DNA from: Patella vulgata
Taxonomy: Eukaryota; Mollusca; Gastropoda; Patellidae
Length of the DNA: 64,000 bases
Direction: 5' to 3'
Assembly (NCBI RefSeq): GCF_932274485.2
Contig: NC_065884.2
Span: 73,239,046 to 73,303,045, forward strand
Positions 53,625 to 64,000 of this stretch are shown in pieces. Numbering within the stretch: position 1 is the first letter of the stretch; each line of letters opens with the position of its first letter. The notes beneath the pieces were generated by a model that saw nothing but the letters and a program-made list of their open reading frames with translations, did no database searches and was not told the origin of the DNA. Made by a program: the position numbers and the translations under genes.

Positions 53625-54835
53625 ATTCTGCACCGACTGGGCTAACAAAGACTATTCTGTACTGACAGGGTTACTGAACACTATTCTGCACCGACTGGGA
53701 TAATGAAGACTATTCTGCACCAACTGGGATAATGAAGACTATTCTCTACCGACTAGGCTAATGAAGACTACTGTTACGGTCCAGGCGATTCCAGTCTTTC
53801 GCACGTCGTTTCCGACTGAGAGTGTCAAAAAAAATGAGACCAGCTCCCTTGTAGAGTTCACGCCCGAAACACATTTATATAACAATGTCATACATTACCA
53901 TGTATCACAATATAATGCCCGATATCCATCTTGTCCTTTTCACATAATTATATTTATAACATTCCCGTTAGGCCGATGAATTGACACAAATCAGTTAGTG
54001 AAACAAGCGACATCAAACAGCCGGCGGCCATGACACTTTGGCGCGGTCAAGGCTATAACGTCGTCATTGTTAGTAACGCTCGCATTCATTGGTCGACAAC
54101 TGACGTCATCGGAATCCCCTTATAAATAGAAGCAGACGACAAGGAAATCCTCAGTGGACACTCGGTGCACTCGGGAAAGCTCCTTACGTAATTGGCAGCA
54201 ATCCAGCTATTTTAAATTGGATATGGATCACCAAAAATGGGTAAGGAATTAATATCCTAGCTTTGGCTGTGGTAATTTATCCATAACTGGTCTCCTATTT
54301 AAAGACTCATAGGTTGGTTTAACCTTGACTGGCTTGATCCAAGATAGGCCTAGTTGTGGTTCACCCATTCCCCCAAGGCCAAGTCTTACCAATTCCTTAT
54401 GTCACCAAATCTCCGATTTAATCCCGTCATATCCACCGGCCTGACAGGGCAAATGTATTTATTTACCTTATTCCTGTTTCCATACCTGGGAATTTATCCA
54501 AAGGGTTGGCGTCTCACCAAAATTATCTCCCCTTAAGTTAATGCGATGTATCCCAATTATAAATTGATCCAAATAAAGATGTTTATTTTTATCTACACCC
54601 GAGTTTGTTAGTTCTTTCGATTGAAGTGCTAGGCTGGAACGAACCCCTAAAAAGTCTCTAATAAATGTTGAGACGCTACACTACCCTCTACCGACTAGGC
54701 TAATGAACACTATTCTGCACCGACTGGGCTAATGAAGACTAGGCCTATTCTCTACCGACTAGGCTAATGAAGACTACCCTCCACCGACTGGGATAATGAA
54801 CACTACCCTCCACCGACACTAGGTCTAATAAAGAC
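53625..54835 (+). repeat. 29-bp satellite, split by a solo LTR
   Basis: Units of ACTATTCTGCACCGACTGGG plus CTAATGAAG occur at 53625-53771 and 54681-54835. The phrase exists once in the tail of unit D (39850), so it grew from the unit's own sequence. Confidence 0.85.
53772..54680 (+). mobile_element. Solo LTR, Ty3/Gypsy-like
   Basis: A single long terminal repeat of 909 bp that starts TGTTACGG and ends GCTACA, with CTAC on both sides as a 4-bp target duplication. It carries a TATA box (TATAAATA at 54121) and AATAAA signals near 54572. No internal coding part is present, as expected after recombination between two LTRs. It is a fossil of an LTR retrotransposon; it need not be the same family as the gag fossil at 4676. 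Its age cannot be dated without a second LTR. Confidence 0.7.
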
Positions 54836-54844
54836 AGGTATTCA

Positions 54845-55560
54845 ACATGAAAAGAAAACCATTTTGTTTTGATGTTTGTGATAATCATTTACAGTCAATA
54901 GAAATTTTGATATCCAGATAAAATTCATTAGAATGTGGTGGTCATTATGCTTTTTTTTAGATGTTCAAATTTCTTTTGTTGGCAATCTTCTCATCTTTGG
55001 TAAGATTTGCAGAGCTGATAATGGTATGAAGAGACTGGTAATCTTCCTGTGAATTGATTCTGTAGCTTCTGGTGTAATTGGTAAATCTGGGGAAATAATC
55101 GTTTGGTATTTCTGTGGTGTTGTATTTGTTCACGGGCCTGAAGCTTACTTGCGTTGTGTAGTATCCTGTTCGCAGCATTAGAGTGCACACATGGTTTAAG
55201 CTGAAATCCCTTGGGCACAATGTCACAGTTCCTACACCGCATGAGAAAAGTTAAGTTATTACATGTGTGAACATTTTTACCTTCTAGTTTACTAAGTTGA
55301 CTTACTAACACACTTAACTGCCTCATCTCCATACTGATGATGAATATAATCCTTGAGTGGCATTTAGTGATAGATCACAATTTATAAAGAAGATTATTTA
55401 TTTACACACCCTCTACTAGAGGATTATTTCCATAAAAGAAATTTGAATATGATTTAATTTAGCACCAATAATAATTTAATGTATCTTCAAATATGGTTCT
55501 TCAATTAAACACGAAAAATAAAATCTGTTCAAAAGCAGTTTAATCAGTTTTTTTTATCAA
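54845..55560 (+). pseudogene. Unit G last half finger and shared 3' tail, split by a Penelope fragment
   Basis: KPFCFDVCDNHLQSI-like text at 54850-54915 and the tail at 55375-55560 (TTTAGCACCAATAATAATTT, AATAAAATCTG) are separated by about 440 bp of inserted sequence. Confidence 0.75.
54957..55335 (-). mobile_element. Penelope-like element, N-terminal fragment
   Basis: The minus frame reads KNVHTCNNLTFLMRCRNCDI, VPKGFQLKP and AANRILHNASKLQAREQIQ. This is the pattern (TFLxRCRxxxIxPxGxxLKP) I associate with the N-terminal region of Penelope-like ORFs. The rest of the element is missing. It lies in the shared tail of unit G. Confidence 0.55.
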
Positions 55561-55589
55561 TAAAAACTAAAAGATTTCTTAATTTATTA

Positions 55590-56760
55590 CCTGGTCAGAC
55601 CCATGGATTTTTCTTGACGATGGATGTTCTGAAAGGTTGTAGGTAATTAAAGAGTATGATTACCTGGCCAGACCCATGGTTTTTCTTGACGATGGATGTT
55701 CTGAAAGGTTGTAGGTAATGAAGAGTATGATTACCTGACCAGACCCATGTTTTTTCTCGACGATGGACTTCTGAAAGATTTTACGTTGTTGTTGTTTATT
55801 ACAAATTTAAAATTGTAATATGATATTATGGACAGGTTGATTTGAGTAATTTACTTACATATGGAGGCGTAATATAAAATATAAAAAAATTTAACATCCA
55901 GTACATTGTAATATGATATTGTGGACAGTCACTTGGTGTTAAAATCGCTGTAGTGAGAAGGCAGGTCATCTTCTCCCTTTGTCGTAATAAAGACAAATTA
56001 AAACAGGAAGTCCAGCTAGTTGATGTTTGTTGGTGTGATCAGTGCAGATAGAAAAAAAACTGTGGGGAAAAAGAATCTGCTTGCTTTATGTAGAATAGCA
56101 AAGTTTTCTTTATAAAAACCAAATAGCTTGACCTGTGGAATATTTACAGATTAAAACCTGTTTTATTCCGGTGTCTCAGGTATATAAAAATAACCACTTT
56201 AATTACAACAATATAAAAATAACCACTTTAATTACACCAATTTAATAAAAACCACTTTAATTATACCAATTTAAAAATAACCACTTTAATTGTACTAATT
56301 TAAAAATAACCACTTTAATTATACCAATTTAAAAATAACCACTTTAATTACACCAATTTAAGAATAACCACTTTAATTATACCAATTTAAAAATAACCAC
56401 TTTAATTATACCAGTTTAAAAATAACCGCTTTAATTATTCCAATTCCAGGTCTAGAAATTGTGCCATGGTATCTTATACCAATAGGGTGCTTGCATAATT
56501 CCATAACTCCTATTTGCCATATGAAAAACAACAAGATAGTGGCAATATCTTTGCTTTAATAGGAATAAAAATATGTTCTGAAAATCATGCAAAAAATGTA
56601 ATTTCCAATAAAACAATTTTAAGAAAGAAAAAAGTCACACAAACTTTGATTGAATTCAAACATATTTGCTTTTAAAGTAACGTTTTTATGTCAAAATGCC
56701 CCTCTAAATGTGATTTATAAGCAAGTTTGAAAGTTGTAACCAAGGGACATAGCTCTATTA
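55590..56760 (+). repeat. Segmental duplicate of 2195-3470
   Basis: A unit of about 74 bp (GGTCAGACCCATGG..TTTTCTTGACGATGG) is tripled at 55590-55770. Then comes the block shared with the left end of the window, including about ten AATAACCACTTTAATTA satellite units (56185-56440) where the other copy has three. Confidence 0.85.
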
Positions 56761-57335
56761 ATTAGACATTAATTAACCTATCCAGACCATAATCAACTCT
56801 AGATGGCTAGCCTGCGATCTTTAAAGGATTATGAGCCGATTTACTGCATAACTTTCCTTCACGATTTAACGATTAAATGGATAATCAAGACTATGCTGTT
56901 TATCGTACTGACTTTAGTAATGATGATCGAGGCTAGGTGGAAATTTCAGTCGCTTAGTTATCGGTTCATAGTGGATCAATTTAAATGAATTTTTCCGCAA
57001 ATTGCCATTACATTATCTAGTTTTTAACTATTATAGTGAGAACTGCCAACTCGTTATTGAATTTTTTAAAATTCCAGTCAACTTCATTTTGAGCGACATT
57101 AAGGCTGTTTAGAAAATACAGGAATCTCGATTGACATTGATATCATTTTTACAATAGTAAACAAATTATTGATTTTACTATTCTTAATTAAATTATTAAC
57201 TGCCAATCATGTTTAAATCTGTTGAAAATAAAGAGTATCTGATGTAATAGAGAGTTGGTTATTGGCAAGTTAATAAATGTCTAATTAATAAAAGATATAA
57301 CATTTAAGGCCTAAAGAAAGACCTGCAATAGGCAG
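56760..57335. mobile_element. TACATTATG-type MITE pieces
   Basis: TTAGACATTAATTAACCTAT, GATCGAGGCTAGG, TTTTTAACTATTATAGTGAG and AAGAAAGACCTGCAATAGGC. Two partial copies are fused; the second matches 26600-26890 with shared flanks. Confidence 0.65.
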
Positions 57336-57530
57336 ATTTTATAATAGTAGTAGATGATTTCATATGTTGGGGGTTTATAAGCTGCAGTGACGATTATGAT
57401 TTAGAATTTCTCTTCAGCATCATTCTTATCAAATACATTACAGATTCTGTTTAACATTTATATTAATAATTTAAATTATAAAATATAATGTACACTCACA
57501 CAAACAATAATGGTCCGTAATCTTCAGATA

Positions 57531-57598
57531 TGAGTTACTCGGGTAGGAGACGGTCCACATCATATTTTATACTTTCCTAATGCTTGTAAAATGGCGGA
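57531..57598 (+). promoter_or_regulatory. Zinc-finger unit promoter block, copy 6
   Basis: TGAGTTACTCGGGTAGGAGA, CGGTCCACATCATATTTTAT and GTAAAATGGCGGAT. It heads unit F. An insertion of about 130 bp relative to unit B follows at 57605-57735. Confidence 0.8.
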
Positions 57599-57849
57599 TT
57601 TCTGATTACACGGAAAGATAATTCTGTTTGGAAACATGGTTTGGTGTGGAGGAGTAACCGAAGTTGGCCGAGTGAAATCTGCAGCCGGTTGCCGAGTGAA
57701 AAATAGAAAGTAACTCATTGAAGATCCAGTATTGTGCATTACAGCTGACAAGACGTATTTATTTATTTGGTATACGTTACCGATATATAACTTCATTGTA
57801 GATGATTAATATCTATTATTTGATGTTCAATTAAAGACGAAGAAGCTTA

Positions 57850-58954
57850 ATAGATAATTTACGCGTAGACTAGTCACCGGAATTCACTTATAAACATCGG
57901 AATTCATTGGGTGATTTTGTAACTTCCCAGAAGCTGATATCTTTTGACAAGTTTCTAACATTTGAGGTTGGTTTGAGGAAATGGTCGCTTGTTTCGCAAA
58001 CCAGTTAATTTTATGTGTTTAATGGACGCTTGTCTAGCAGACAAGGTGATTTTATATATTTTATAGTGTTCTAATGGAGTTGGCGATGGTAGATTTGATT
58101 TATATAGCGCTTATCTAACCTTCCTTCATTTGGCTCATCAGTTAATTAATGTCTGATTAATAATTTATAACAATATAAAGATAACTATAGCAGGGGAAAC
58201 CTATAACAATATAAAGATAACTATAGCAGGGGGAACCTATAGCAATATAAAGATAACAATAACAGGGGGAACCTATAGCAATAGCAGGGGAAACCTATAA
58301 TAATATAAAGATAATTATAGTGGGGGAAATACACAACAATATGGTGTGTTGACATGTATGTTATAAAATCTATGGAAAGATCAAAATTGTTGTACATACA
58401 TGTATATCATATTTCAAAAAAAGAATATATTTTTACAATATGAGGGCTTGTGTTTTATTAAATCTGTGGAAAGATCTATATAGTTATTTATTTTATTAAA
58501 GATACATTATGTAAGATTTAGATATAGAGCTGACCATTCTTCCTATAATAGCTCAAAAATAGATAATGTAAAATGAAAATATTGAACATTTCATTCAAAT
58601 TACTTCACTCTGAGCTAAGTTATCACTGTTTCTAGTTTTGACAAGATGTGTGCATAGTGGTAACCAGGGCTCTGGTATATTCAGAGACTTAGCCTCGCTT
58701 TCCCGTTTTTTAATTAAATTTTTAAATAGCGAACCGTTCTAATCTAGTTGAAATCTCAAGTATCCATACCATCGAGAGTTGATTATGGTCTTGTTTTGTT
58801 AATAAATATCTAATTAATAGTTTATATAACATTTCAGACCTAAAGAAAGACCTGCGATAGGGATGTATGTTTAAAATTCTATAAGTTTTATGGTTGATAA
58901 TTTATGGTACTTGATGAACATTATCAATTAATATTAATTATTTACTTTATTCAG
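57850..58954. other. Intron 1 region of unit F
   Basis: It contains a 36-bp tandem repeat at 58165-58330 (ACAATATAAAGATAACTATA plus GCAGGGGAAACCTATA) and a TACATTATG-type MITE at about 58500-58865. No gene is seen. Confidence 0.6.
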
Positions 58955-59063
58955 GTTCAGTATTGGTCCTCTAGTAGTGATGTAAAGGATGAACCTGATG
59001 TCTGCGAGCTAACAACTCAAGAGATTTGAAGGGAATTTATAGCTGGATTTCTTACTGCTAAAG
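58955..59063 (+). other. Candidate middle 5' exon of unit F
   Basis: The acceptor TTTACTTTATTCAG and donor AAAG/GTAATA enclose 109 bp. One frame reads VQYWSSSSDVKDEPDVCELT, TQEI and stop. VKDEP is a SUMO-acceptor-type motif common ahead of zinc-finger arrays. If the exon was once coding, it now ends before the fingers, whose own ATG at 60056 takes over. More simply it is 5' UTR. Confidence 0.5.
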
Positions 59064-59364
59064 GTAATACAACTTTATTAAAATATTTCCTCAATATTTG
59101 AATTTCTTATTGTCAAAGTAAACTTGAAAGATTTAGAAAAAGATAATTATGAAACGAGGCTTAGATAAAATTTACCTTGTGAATATGTGATTATTGTTTG
59201 TATATATTTGATGGTAAATGGTTGTTGATTCCTGTATATAAAACTATTATTATAAGACAAGAAAGTGGTTGCTTAAAGTCTCTGAAGTATATCCTGTATC
59301 AGAATATTTAAATATAGATAGGCCTATAGATTATAATGTTTATATAATCTAGTTAAGACTAAGA

Positions 59365-59640
59365 TCGAGGGAGCCATGATGGATCAGTAGGTAAAACTCT
59401 GACTCACTAACCAGTAGATCTCAGGTTCGCTACCTAATGTTGGTTGAGAAAGTTACTTAGTAGGTTTCCCCACACCCATCCCTGTCGGTGGGGCCACATG
59501 GACGACCTGGAATGGGACATTGTCAAGTTGTATGGATGGTACGAAAAACTGAAGTCATGTCTACACATCGACTTGCAAGTAAATCAACCTATGACAGTTG
59601 GAATTTGAAATCAGAGTAAACGTATCCATAGCACCATTTT
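59365..59640 (+). mobile_element. tRNA-derived SINE in unit F
   Basis: CGAGGGAGCCATGATGGATC, box B-like AGGTTCGCTACC, then CCCATCCCTGTCGGTGG and TCTACACATCGACTTGCAAG. It is the unsplit counterpart of 11191-11307 plus 12541-12690. Confidence 0.75.
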
Positions 59641-60055
59641 ATTTCTTAATGATCAAGATATGATACAAGCTAACATGTTGGTTTTATTGTTTAATGATGA
59701 AGATATGATACAAGCTAACATGTTGGTTTTAGTTCTACCTATTGTATCAATGTAGACAATGGACGACTAATGTAATTTCCCCAATGAGCAGAAATCTTAT
59801 TGGTGACAAAATCGTTCGTGATTGTAGGCTCAATGATGTAAAAACGAAAGAAAATAATTTTGACATAATGAAAACATCTGTGATGTAATGCGATGATAAT
59901 AATACCGATTACATCATTAAAACCAGAAAACGACCATCAACAATGATTTAAAGCGGTATCAAATGGACAATATCAGATCTCTAAATTTTAAACAGTCGGT
60001 GTTTATCTCCTAATTACCATTTTGTTTTGTGTATTTACAGGGAGAAGATTAAAAA

Positions 60056-60937
60056 ATGTCAAAGCATTATGTCTCAAAAAAGAACTATAAATGTGATATT
60101 TGTGGTAAATCATTTAAAGACAATTATAATTTAAGTAAACACATTATGATTCATACTGGTGAGAAGCCATATAAATGTGATGTTTGTAGAAAATCATTTA
60201 TCACTAGTAATAATCTACAACAACACACCAGAACCCATACCGGTGACAAACCCTTTTGTTGTTATGTGTGCTGTAAATCATTTATCACTAGTAGTATTCT
60301 ACAGCAACACACCAGAATTCATACTGGTGAAAAACCCTTTTCTTGTTATGTGTGCTGTAAATCATTTAAAACTAGTAGTCATCTACAGCAACACACCAGA
60401 ATTCATACTGGTGAAAAACCCTTTTCTTGTGATGTTTGTAGTAAATCTTTTACCTCTAGTAGTAATCTACAACGACACACCAGAACTCATTCTGGTGAAA
60501 AACCCTTTTCTTGTGATGTTTGTAGTAAATCTTTTACTGCTAGTGGTAATCTACAACGACACACCAGAATTCATACTGGTGAAAAACCCTTTTCTTGTGA
60601 TGTTTGTAGTAAATCATTTATCACTAGTAGTAATCTTCAACAACACACCAGAATCCATACTGGTGAAAAACCTTTTTCTTGTGACGCTTGTAAAAAATTA
60701 TTTACCACTAGTGGTGATCTACAGCGACACACCAGAATTCATACTGGTGTTAAACCTTTTTTTTGTTATGTTTGCAGTAAATCATTTTCCAACAGTAGTC
60801 TTCTACGACAACACATCAGAATTCATACTGGTGATAAACCCTTTTCATGTGATGTTTGTAATAAATCATTTACACGAAATAGCAATCTACAACAACACAC
60901 AAAAACACATACTGGTAAAACAAACGTTTTCTTGTGA
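60056..60937 (+). CDS. C2H2 zinc-finger protein F, 10 fingers
   Basis: A single coding exon after TTTTGTGTATTTACAG (60040). ATG is at 60056, 16 bp into the exon ([20 protein letters not shown]). Ten fingers of 28 residues have helices [72 protein letters not shown] and RNSNLQQH. Most fingers have Q-Q-H or Q-R-H ends, so the array is strongly homogenised. Finger 8 has FSCDAC and finger 9 VKPFFCYVC. The C-terminus HTGKTNVFL comes from a changed linker, much as in gene E. There is no effector domain. It is inferred to be a nuclear DNA-binding protein. Confidence 0.9.
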   Translation: MSKHYVSKKNYKCDICGKSFKDNYNLSKHIMIHTGEKPYKCDVCRKSFITSNNLQQHTRTHTGDKPFCCYVCCKSFITSSILQQHTRIHTGEKPFSCYVCCKSFKTSSHLQQHTRIHTGEKPFSCDVCSKSFTSSSNLQRHTRTHSGEKPFSCDVCSKSFTASGNLQRHTRIHTGEKPFSCDVCSKSFITSSNLQQHTRIHTGEKPFSCDACKKLFTTSGDLQRHTRIHTGVKPFFCYVCSKSFSNSSLLRQHIRIHTGDKPFSCDVCNKSFTRNSNLQQHTKTHTGKTNVFL

Positions 60938-61120
60938 TGTTTGTAGGAAATCATTTATGGTTATTTCCATAAAATAGATTTAGATATGAATTATTTTAGC
61001 ACCAATAACAATTAAATTTATCTTCAAGTATGGTTCTTCAATTGAACAAGAAAAATAAAATCTGTACAAAAGGAGTTTAATTAGTTTGTTATGAATGAAA
61101 AATAAAGGATAGTTTCATTT
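60938..61120 (+). terminator. Shared 3' tail of unit F with polyA signals
   Basis: One more finger start (CDVCRKSFM) out of frame, then TTTAGCACCAATAACAATTA, AATAAAATCTGTACAAAAGG and AATAAAGGATAG. This is the best-preserved copy of the 3' UTR. Confidence 0.7.
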
Positions 61121-61189
61121 ATCAACCTAGTCAGCTATTTGAAGCGACGTAGACCTACAGATAACATTAAACCCATCACCCCATTGCTA

Positions 61190-61737
61190 TGCTCAGATTT
61201 TCAAATGAATGTGTTTTGTCATCCTCTAGAAGTCTATATTGTTAACCCTAAACCTGTCTTAAAATATGTATCTTACCGGTATATCTCTAAGGTCTATATT
61301 GTTAACCCTAAACCTGTCTTAAAATATGTATCTTATATCTCTAAGGTCTATATTGTTATCCCTAAACCTGTCTTAAAATATGTATCTTATATCCCAAAGA
61401 TCTCAGTTCCTTTCGATATTGATGCATATCGGATCGCAACATCCTGGATTATGGCCCCTGATTGTAAGAAAAATCACCCTTTTTGTAGCTTGTTCTCTGT
61501 CATATCTTGTAAAATGGGGGTACACCTCGGACAAGATGGTTCCTCAGTATTTTCCAGCATGGTTTCCCTCTGACAAGGTTGTAGGATGGAAGGTCTGACA
61601 AGGTCATGGTTGTGGGATCGACGGCCGGACAAGGTTGTGGAATAGACGGCCTGACAAGGTTGTAGGGTGGAAGGCCTAACAAGGTTGTAGGATGAAAGGC
61701 CTGACCATGAAGAGCTTCTAGTCATAACTAGACCTTA
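61190..61737 (+). repeat. Duplicate of 24770-25105 with 62-bp triplication
   Basis: GGTCTATATTGTTAACCCTA, AACCTGTCTTAAAATATGTA occurs three times at 61218-61395, once at 24800. The modular CCCACATTTTC-type text and AAGGTTGTAGGATGGAAGG units follow. Confidence 0.8.
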
Positions 61738-63272
61738 TATACTATTCAAAAAAAGTAGGGGATATTTGATTTTGGGGGCATAATACTAAAATATGCAAAT
61801 GACTACGAAAAAAGTCACTATAGAACCTAACAGAAGAAACATTTCCAGTTACATGTGACGCCCAAACGCACCAATAGCTACCGCATGGAATGCAGGTGAT
61901 GCTTGGGATCATCATGGGGATCCAACCCAAGATTTGCACGACTCTGACTTTGAATGTTACAGTCATTGTGGCATTGAATTCCAGGGTGGAAACATCAGTT
62001 TAATTGTTTTAGTGACCAGAAAACAAATTTTGATATGCGTCGGCTTACCCAAAATGAAAGGTTACGTGCCCTTGGCATGCTACAGATCGGCACAACACAG
62101 GCGGTTGTGGCGCGGACGATGAATGTTTCTCAGTCTGTCATAAGCAGGCTATGGTCCAGATACCGTGATACACAATCTGTACAGGACAGACCACGCTAAG
62201 GTCGACCAAGGGCGACAACTCAAGCCCAGGATCGATTTATCCGTACCTTGGCCTTGAGAAATCGTGTCATCACAGCAAATCAGATCAGCGCTCGTCTTCA
62301 AACAGACACTGGTGTGAGAGTGAGTGGCCAGACGATTCGGAATCGACTGCATAGGGGTCACCTTCGCGCCCGACGTCCTCGCGTGATCCCTTGTTTGAGA
62401 GATCATCACATTCAGGCAAGACGTCGTTGGTGTAGGGATCGTCAACACTGGGATAATCGACGCTGGAGCAATGTGATGTTTTCAGATGAGTCAAGGTTCA
62501 CTGTTGATTTTTTGGACAGACGTAGGAGGGTGTGGCGCCGTCGAAACGAGCGCTTCCAAGACGTTAACGTCATCAGACATGATCGATTTGGGGGTGGTTC
62601 TGTTATGGTGTGGGGAGGCATCACTGTTGCTGGAAGAACGGCTTTACATGTTGTTGCAGGGCGTGTTACAGGCCAGTACTACCGGGACAACATCTTGGCA
62701 GTCCATGTTGTGCCGTTCGCACAACGTCATGGCCGCCGTTTCATCTTCCAGGATGACAACGCAAGATGTCACAGGGCCAGGATCGTTACAGGTTACCTCC
62801 AACAACAGAACATCACCACATTACCTTGGCCAGCACTGAGTCCCGACCTCTCCCCCATCGAGCATGTCTGGGACATGCTTGGACAGAGGTTACGTCAACG
62901 TCAACAACATCCTGCCAATGTCCAAGAACTTGCTGCTGCGTTGCAACAGGAATGGGACAATCTGGACCAAAATGACCTTAGACGTCTCATTAGGAGTATG
63001 CCACGTCGGATCAATGCTTGTTTGGCAAACAGAGGAGGATTTACCCGTTACTGACTTGGTTGTGATGCTGTGGTAACTTTGCTGTTTGACCCCGGATATC
63101 ATTTTACCCTTATAATGGTCAGTCTGTGCCCTACTTAGTCTAACGATCATTTGGAATAAATCGATGAATGTGAACTTCATTTCATTTTGTCATTTGTTTC
63201 TTCGTCAGTTTCATTAGGTGACTTTAATAACACTTAAAAATCAAATATCCCCTACTTTTTTTGAATAGTATA
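61738..63272 (+). mobile_element. Tc1-like transposon, nearly complete
   Basis: Terminal inverted repeats of about 36 bp (TATACTATTCAAAAAAAGTA, GGGGATATTTGATTTT) and a TA target site. The paralogous sequence at 25105 (CTTCTATTTAGCGATGACAG) is the empty site. The transposase frame is 62035-63054, with one internal stop. The internally deleted relative at 15848 has related ends and protein. Confidence 0.92.
62035..63054 (+). pseudogene. Tc1-family DD34E transposase with one internal stop
   Basis: 339 codons from ATG at 62035 (MRRLTQNERLRALGMLQIGT). An N-terminal helix-turn-helix pair (TQAVVARTMNVSQSVISRLW, then ITANQISARLQTDTGVRVSG) is followed by GRPR-type text and the catalytic core: FSDESRF (D151), FIFQDDNARCHRA (D241) and SPDLSPIEHVWD (E276), with 34 residues between the last two. 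A GGGSVMVWGGI box precedes the second Asp, as in Tc1 enzymes. The only visible defect is a TAA at 62197, just before GRPR, where a serine codon is usual. The C-terminal RRINACLANRGGFTRY is intact. The part from 62200 on is open for 285 codons. Confidence 0.9.
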
Positions 63273-63349
63273 TTTAGCGATGACAGATTTCGTTATTGAT
63301 CTTTTTATTTACCTTTAAACAATATAAATTCATCTTACAATAAAACTGA

Positions 63350-63850
63350 TCAACAAATCATGTACCGTAATGAGTTTCAGTGCCATTTGTAACAAGGGAC
63401 TCGAAGAGCGAGGCTAGACATATTCCACAGGTCATGTCAAATGGCGATGTCATATTCTTATCTGCAGAGCATGCGCAATAAATACTATCGGTGTAGACTG
63501 GAATAACCAGACTTAAGAGATTGCCATTCGATTGAAACTTCTGGTGTATTTCGCCGAACATAACTGATTAGAAATTACAGTAAAAACAGAAACGATTGAA
63601 TGTAAATCAGATTATATACATTCATATAACATTATTATATGCGTTGCTACCCATTTGTGTCCATTTCTAGGTCCCAAATAACCAGACGCTAGAGACTGCC
63701 ATTCGATTGAGACGTCTGGCATATGACCAGAAAAAGAGAGACGATTGAATGTAAATCAGTTTATATACATTCATATAACATTATTATATGTGTTGCTACC
63801 CATTTGTGTCAATTTCTAGGTCCCAAATATTAGTGATTTAGCTCTTTTAA
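63350..63850 (+). repeat. Third copy of the block split by the 33181 transposon
   Basis: GGGACTCGAAGAGCGAGGCT, GACATATTCCACAGGTCATG and CAATTTCTAGGTCCCAAATA. Part of it is doubled in tandem (63560-63690 and 63700-63835). It gives the second empty site. The last 150 bases of the window hold nothing recognised. Confidence 0.85.
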
Positions 63851-64000
63851 AGAAACAATTGTTTATATAAAGCCGATGACACAATCTGAATAAAATATTA
63901 ATCAATATTTCGTTTCATTCTTTTATACAGTCAATGGCTTACACTACATGATGATCTGGCCAGTTGTAGTGGGAGGTCGCGCTAGGGGTCATACAAGCGG

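Noticed and set aside
60159-60977. Open frame of 272 codons overlapping gene F
   Set aside because: Same cause: the repeat length is divisible by three and the alternate frame happens to lack stops.
62149-62624. Minus-strand and alternate frames within the Tc1 element
   Set aside because: The transposase frame explains the sequence, and the others carry no motif.

Overview
The window reads as AT-rich nuclear DNA of an invertebrate animal, most likely a mollusc. This is inferred from several things: spliced genes, several tRNA-headed SINEs ending in a GACGTTAAACCCC tail, Tc1, Penelope and Ty3/Gypsy remains, a big-defensin-like cysteine peptide, and a very dense load of short inverted-repeat transposons. 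No prokaryotic gene or operon is present. The species cannot be named from the sequence.

The backbone is a plus-strand tandem cluster of C2H2 zinc-finger genes. Seven last exons begin at 12941, 27581, 29034, 39241, 43625, 53189 and 60041. Tail ends of further units lie at 1212-2165 and 24161-24640. Three units look intact: 27597-28205 with 7 fingers, 43651-44529 with 10, and 60056-60937 with 10. The others are decaying. A unit typically consists of a 5' region carrying TGAGTTACTCGGGT..GGTCC followed by AAAATGGCGG (a YY1-type site), a middle non-coding exon in some units, an intron, one exon holding all the fingers, and a shared 3' tail with AATAAA signals. Large blocks of intron and flank recur between units, so the cluster grew by segmental duplication. 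SINE insertions shared between units allow the duplications to be ordered.

Between the units lie other objects. A Ty3/Gypsy gag fossil (about 4676-7330) carries two nested inverted-repeat elements. A 6.65-kb segment, 13244-19894, is bounded by inverted repeats of about 400-470 bp and contains a deleted Tc1 copy, a SINE and a possible small spliced gene on the minus strand. Directly next to it, 19909-22990 holds a spliced secreted-peptide gene with TATA box, signal peptide, Thr/Ala-rich spacer, a beta-defensin-like six-cysteine exon preceded by a related second cysteine exon, and a polyA signal. At 33181-37511 sits a whole-looking DNA transposon of a family I cannot name. It has 15-bp perfect terminal inverted repeats, a 7-bp target duplication confirmed by two paralogous empty sites, a 5' intron, a 797-codon transposase-like ORF and a second ORF joined to it by an ATGA overlap. 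Further right are two Penelope-like fragments, a solo LTR, an inverted-repeat element full of GACATTTGGGACTC motifs, and a nearly intact Tc1 element at 61738-63272.

The strongest candidates for something undescribed are the 33181-37511 transposon, the defensin-like gene with duplicated cysteine exons, and the shared YY1-type promoter block of the zinc-finger cluster. All homology statements come from reading the sequence and translations; no database search was made.
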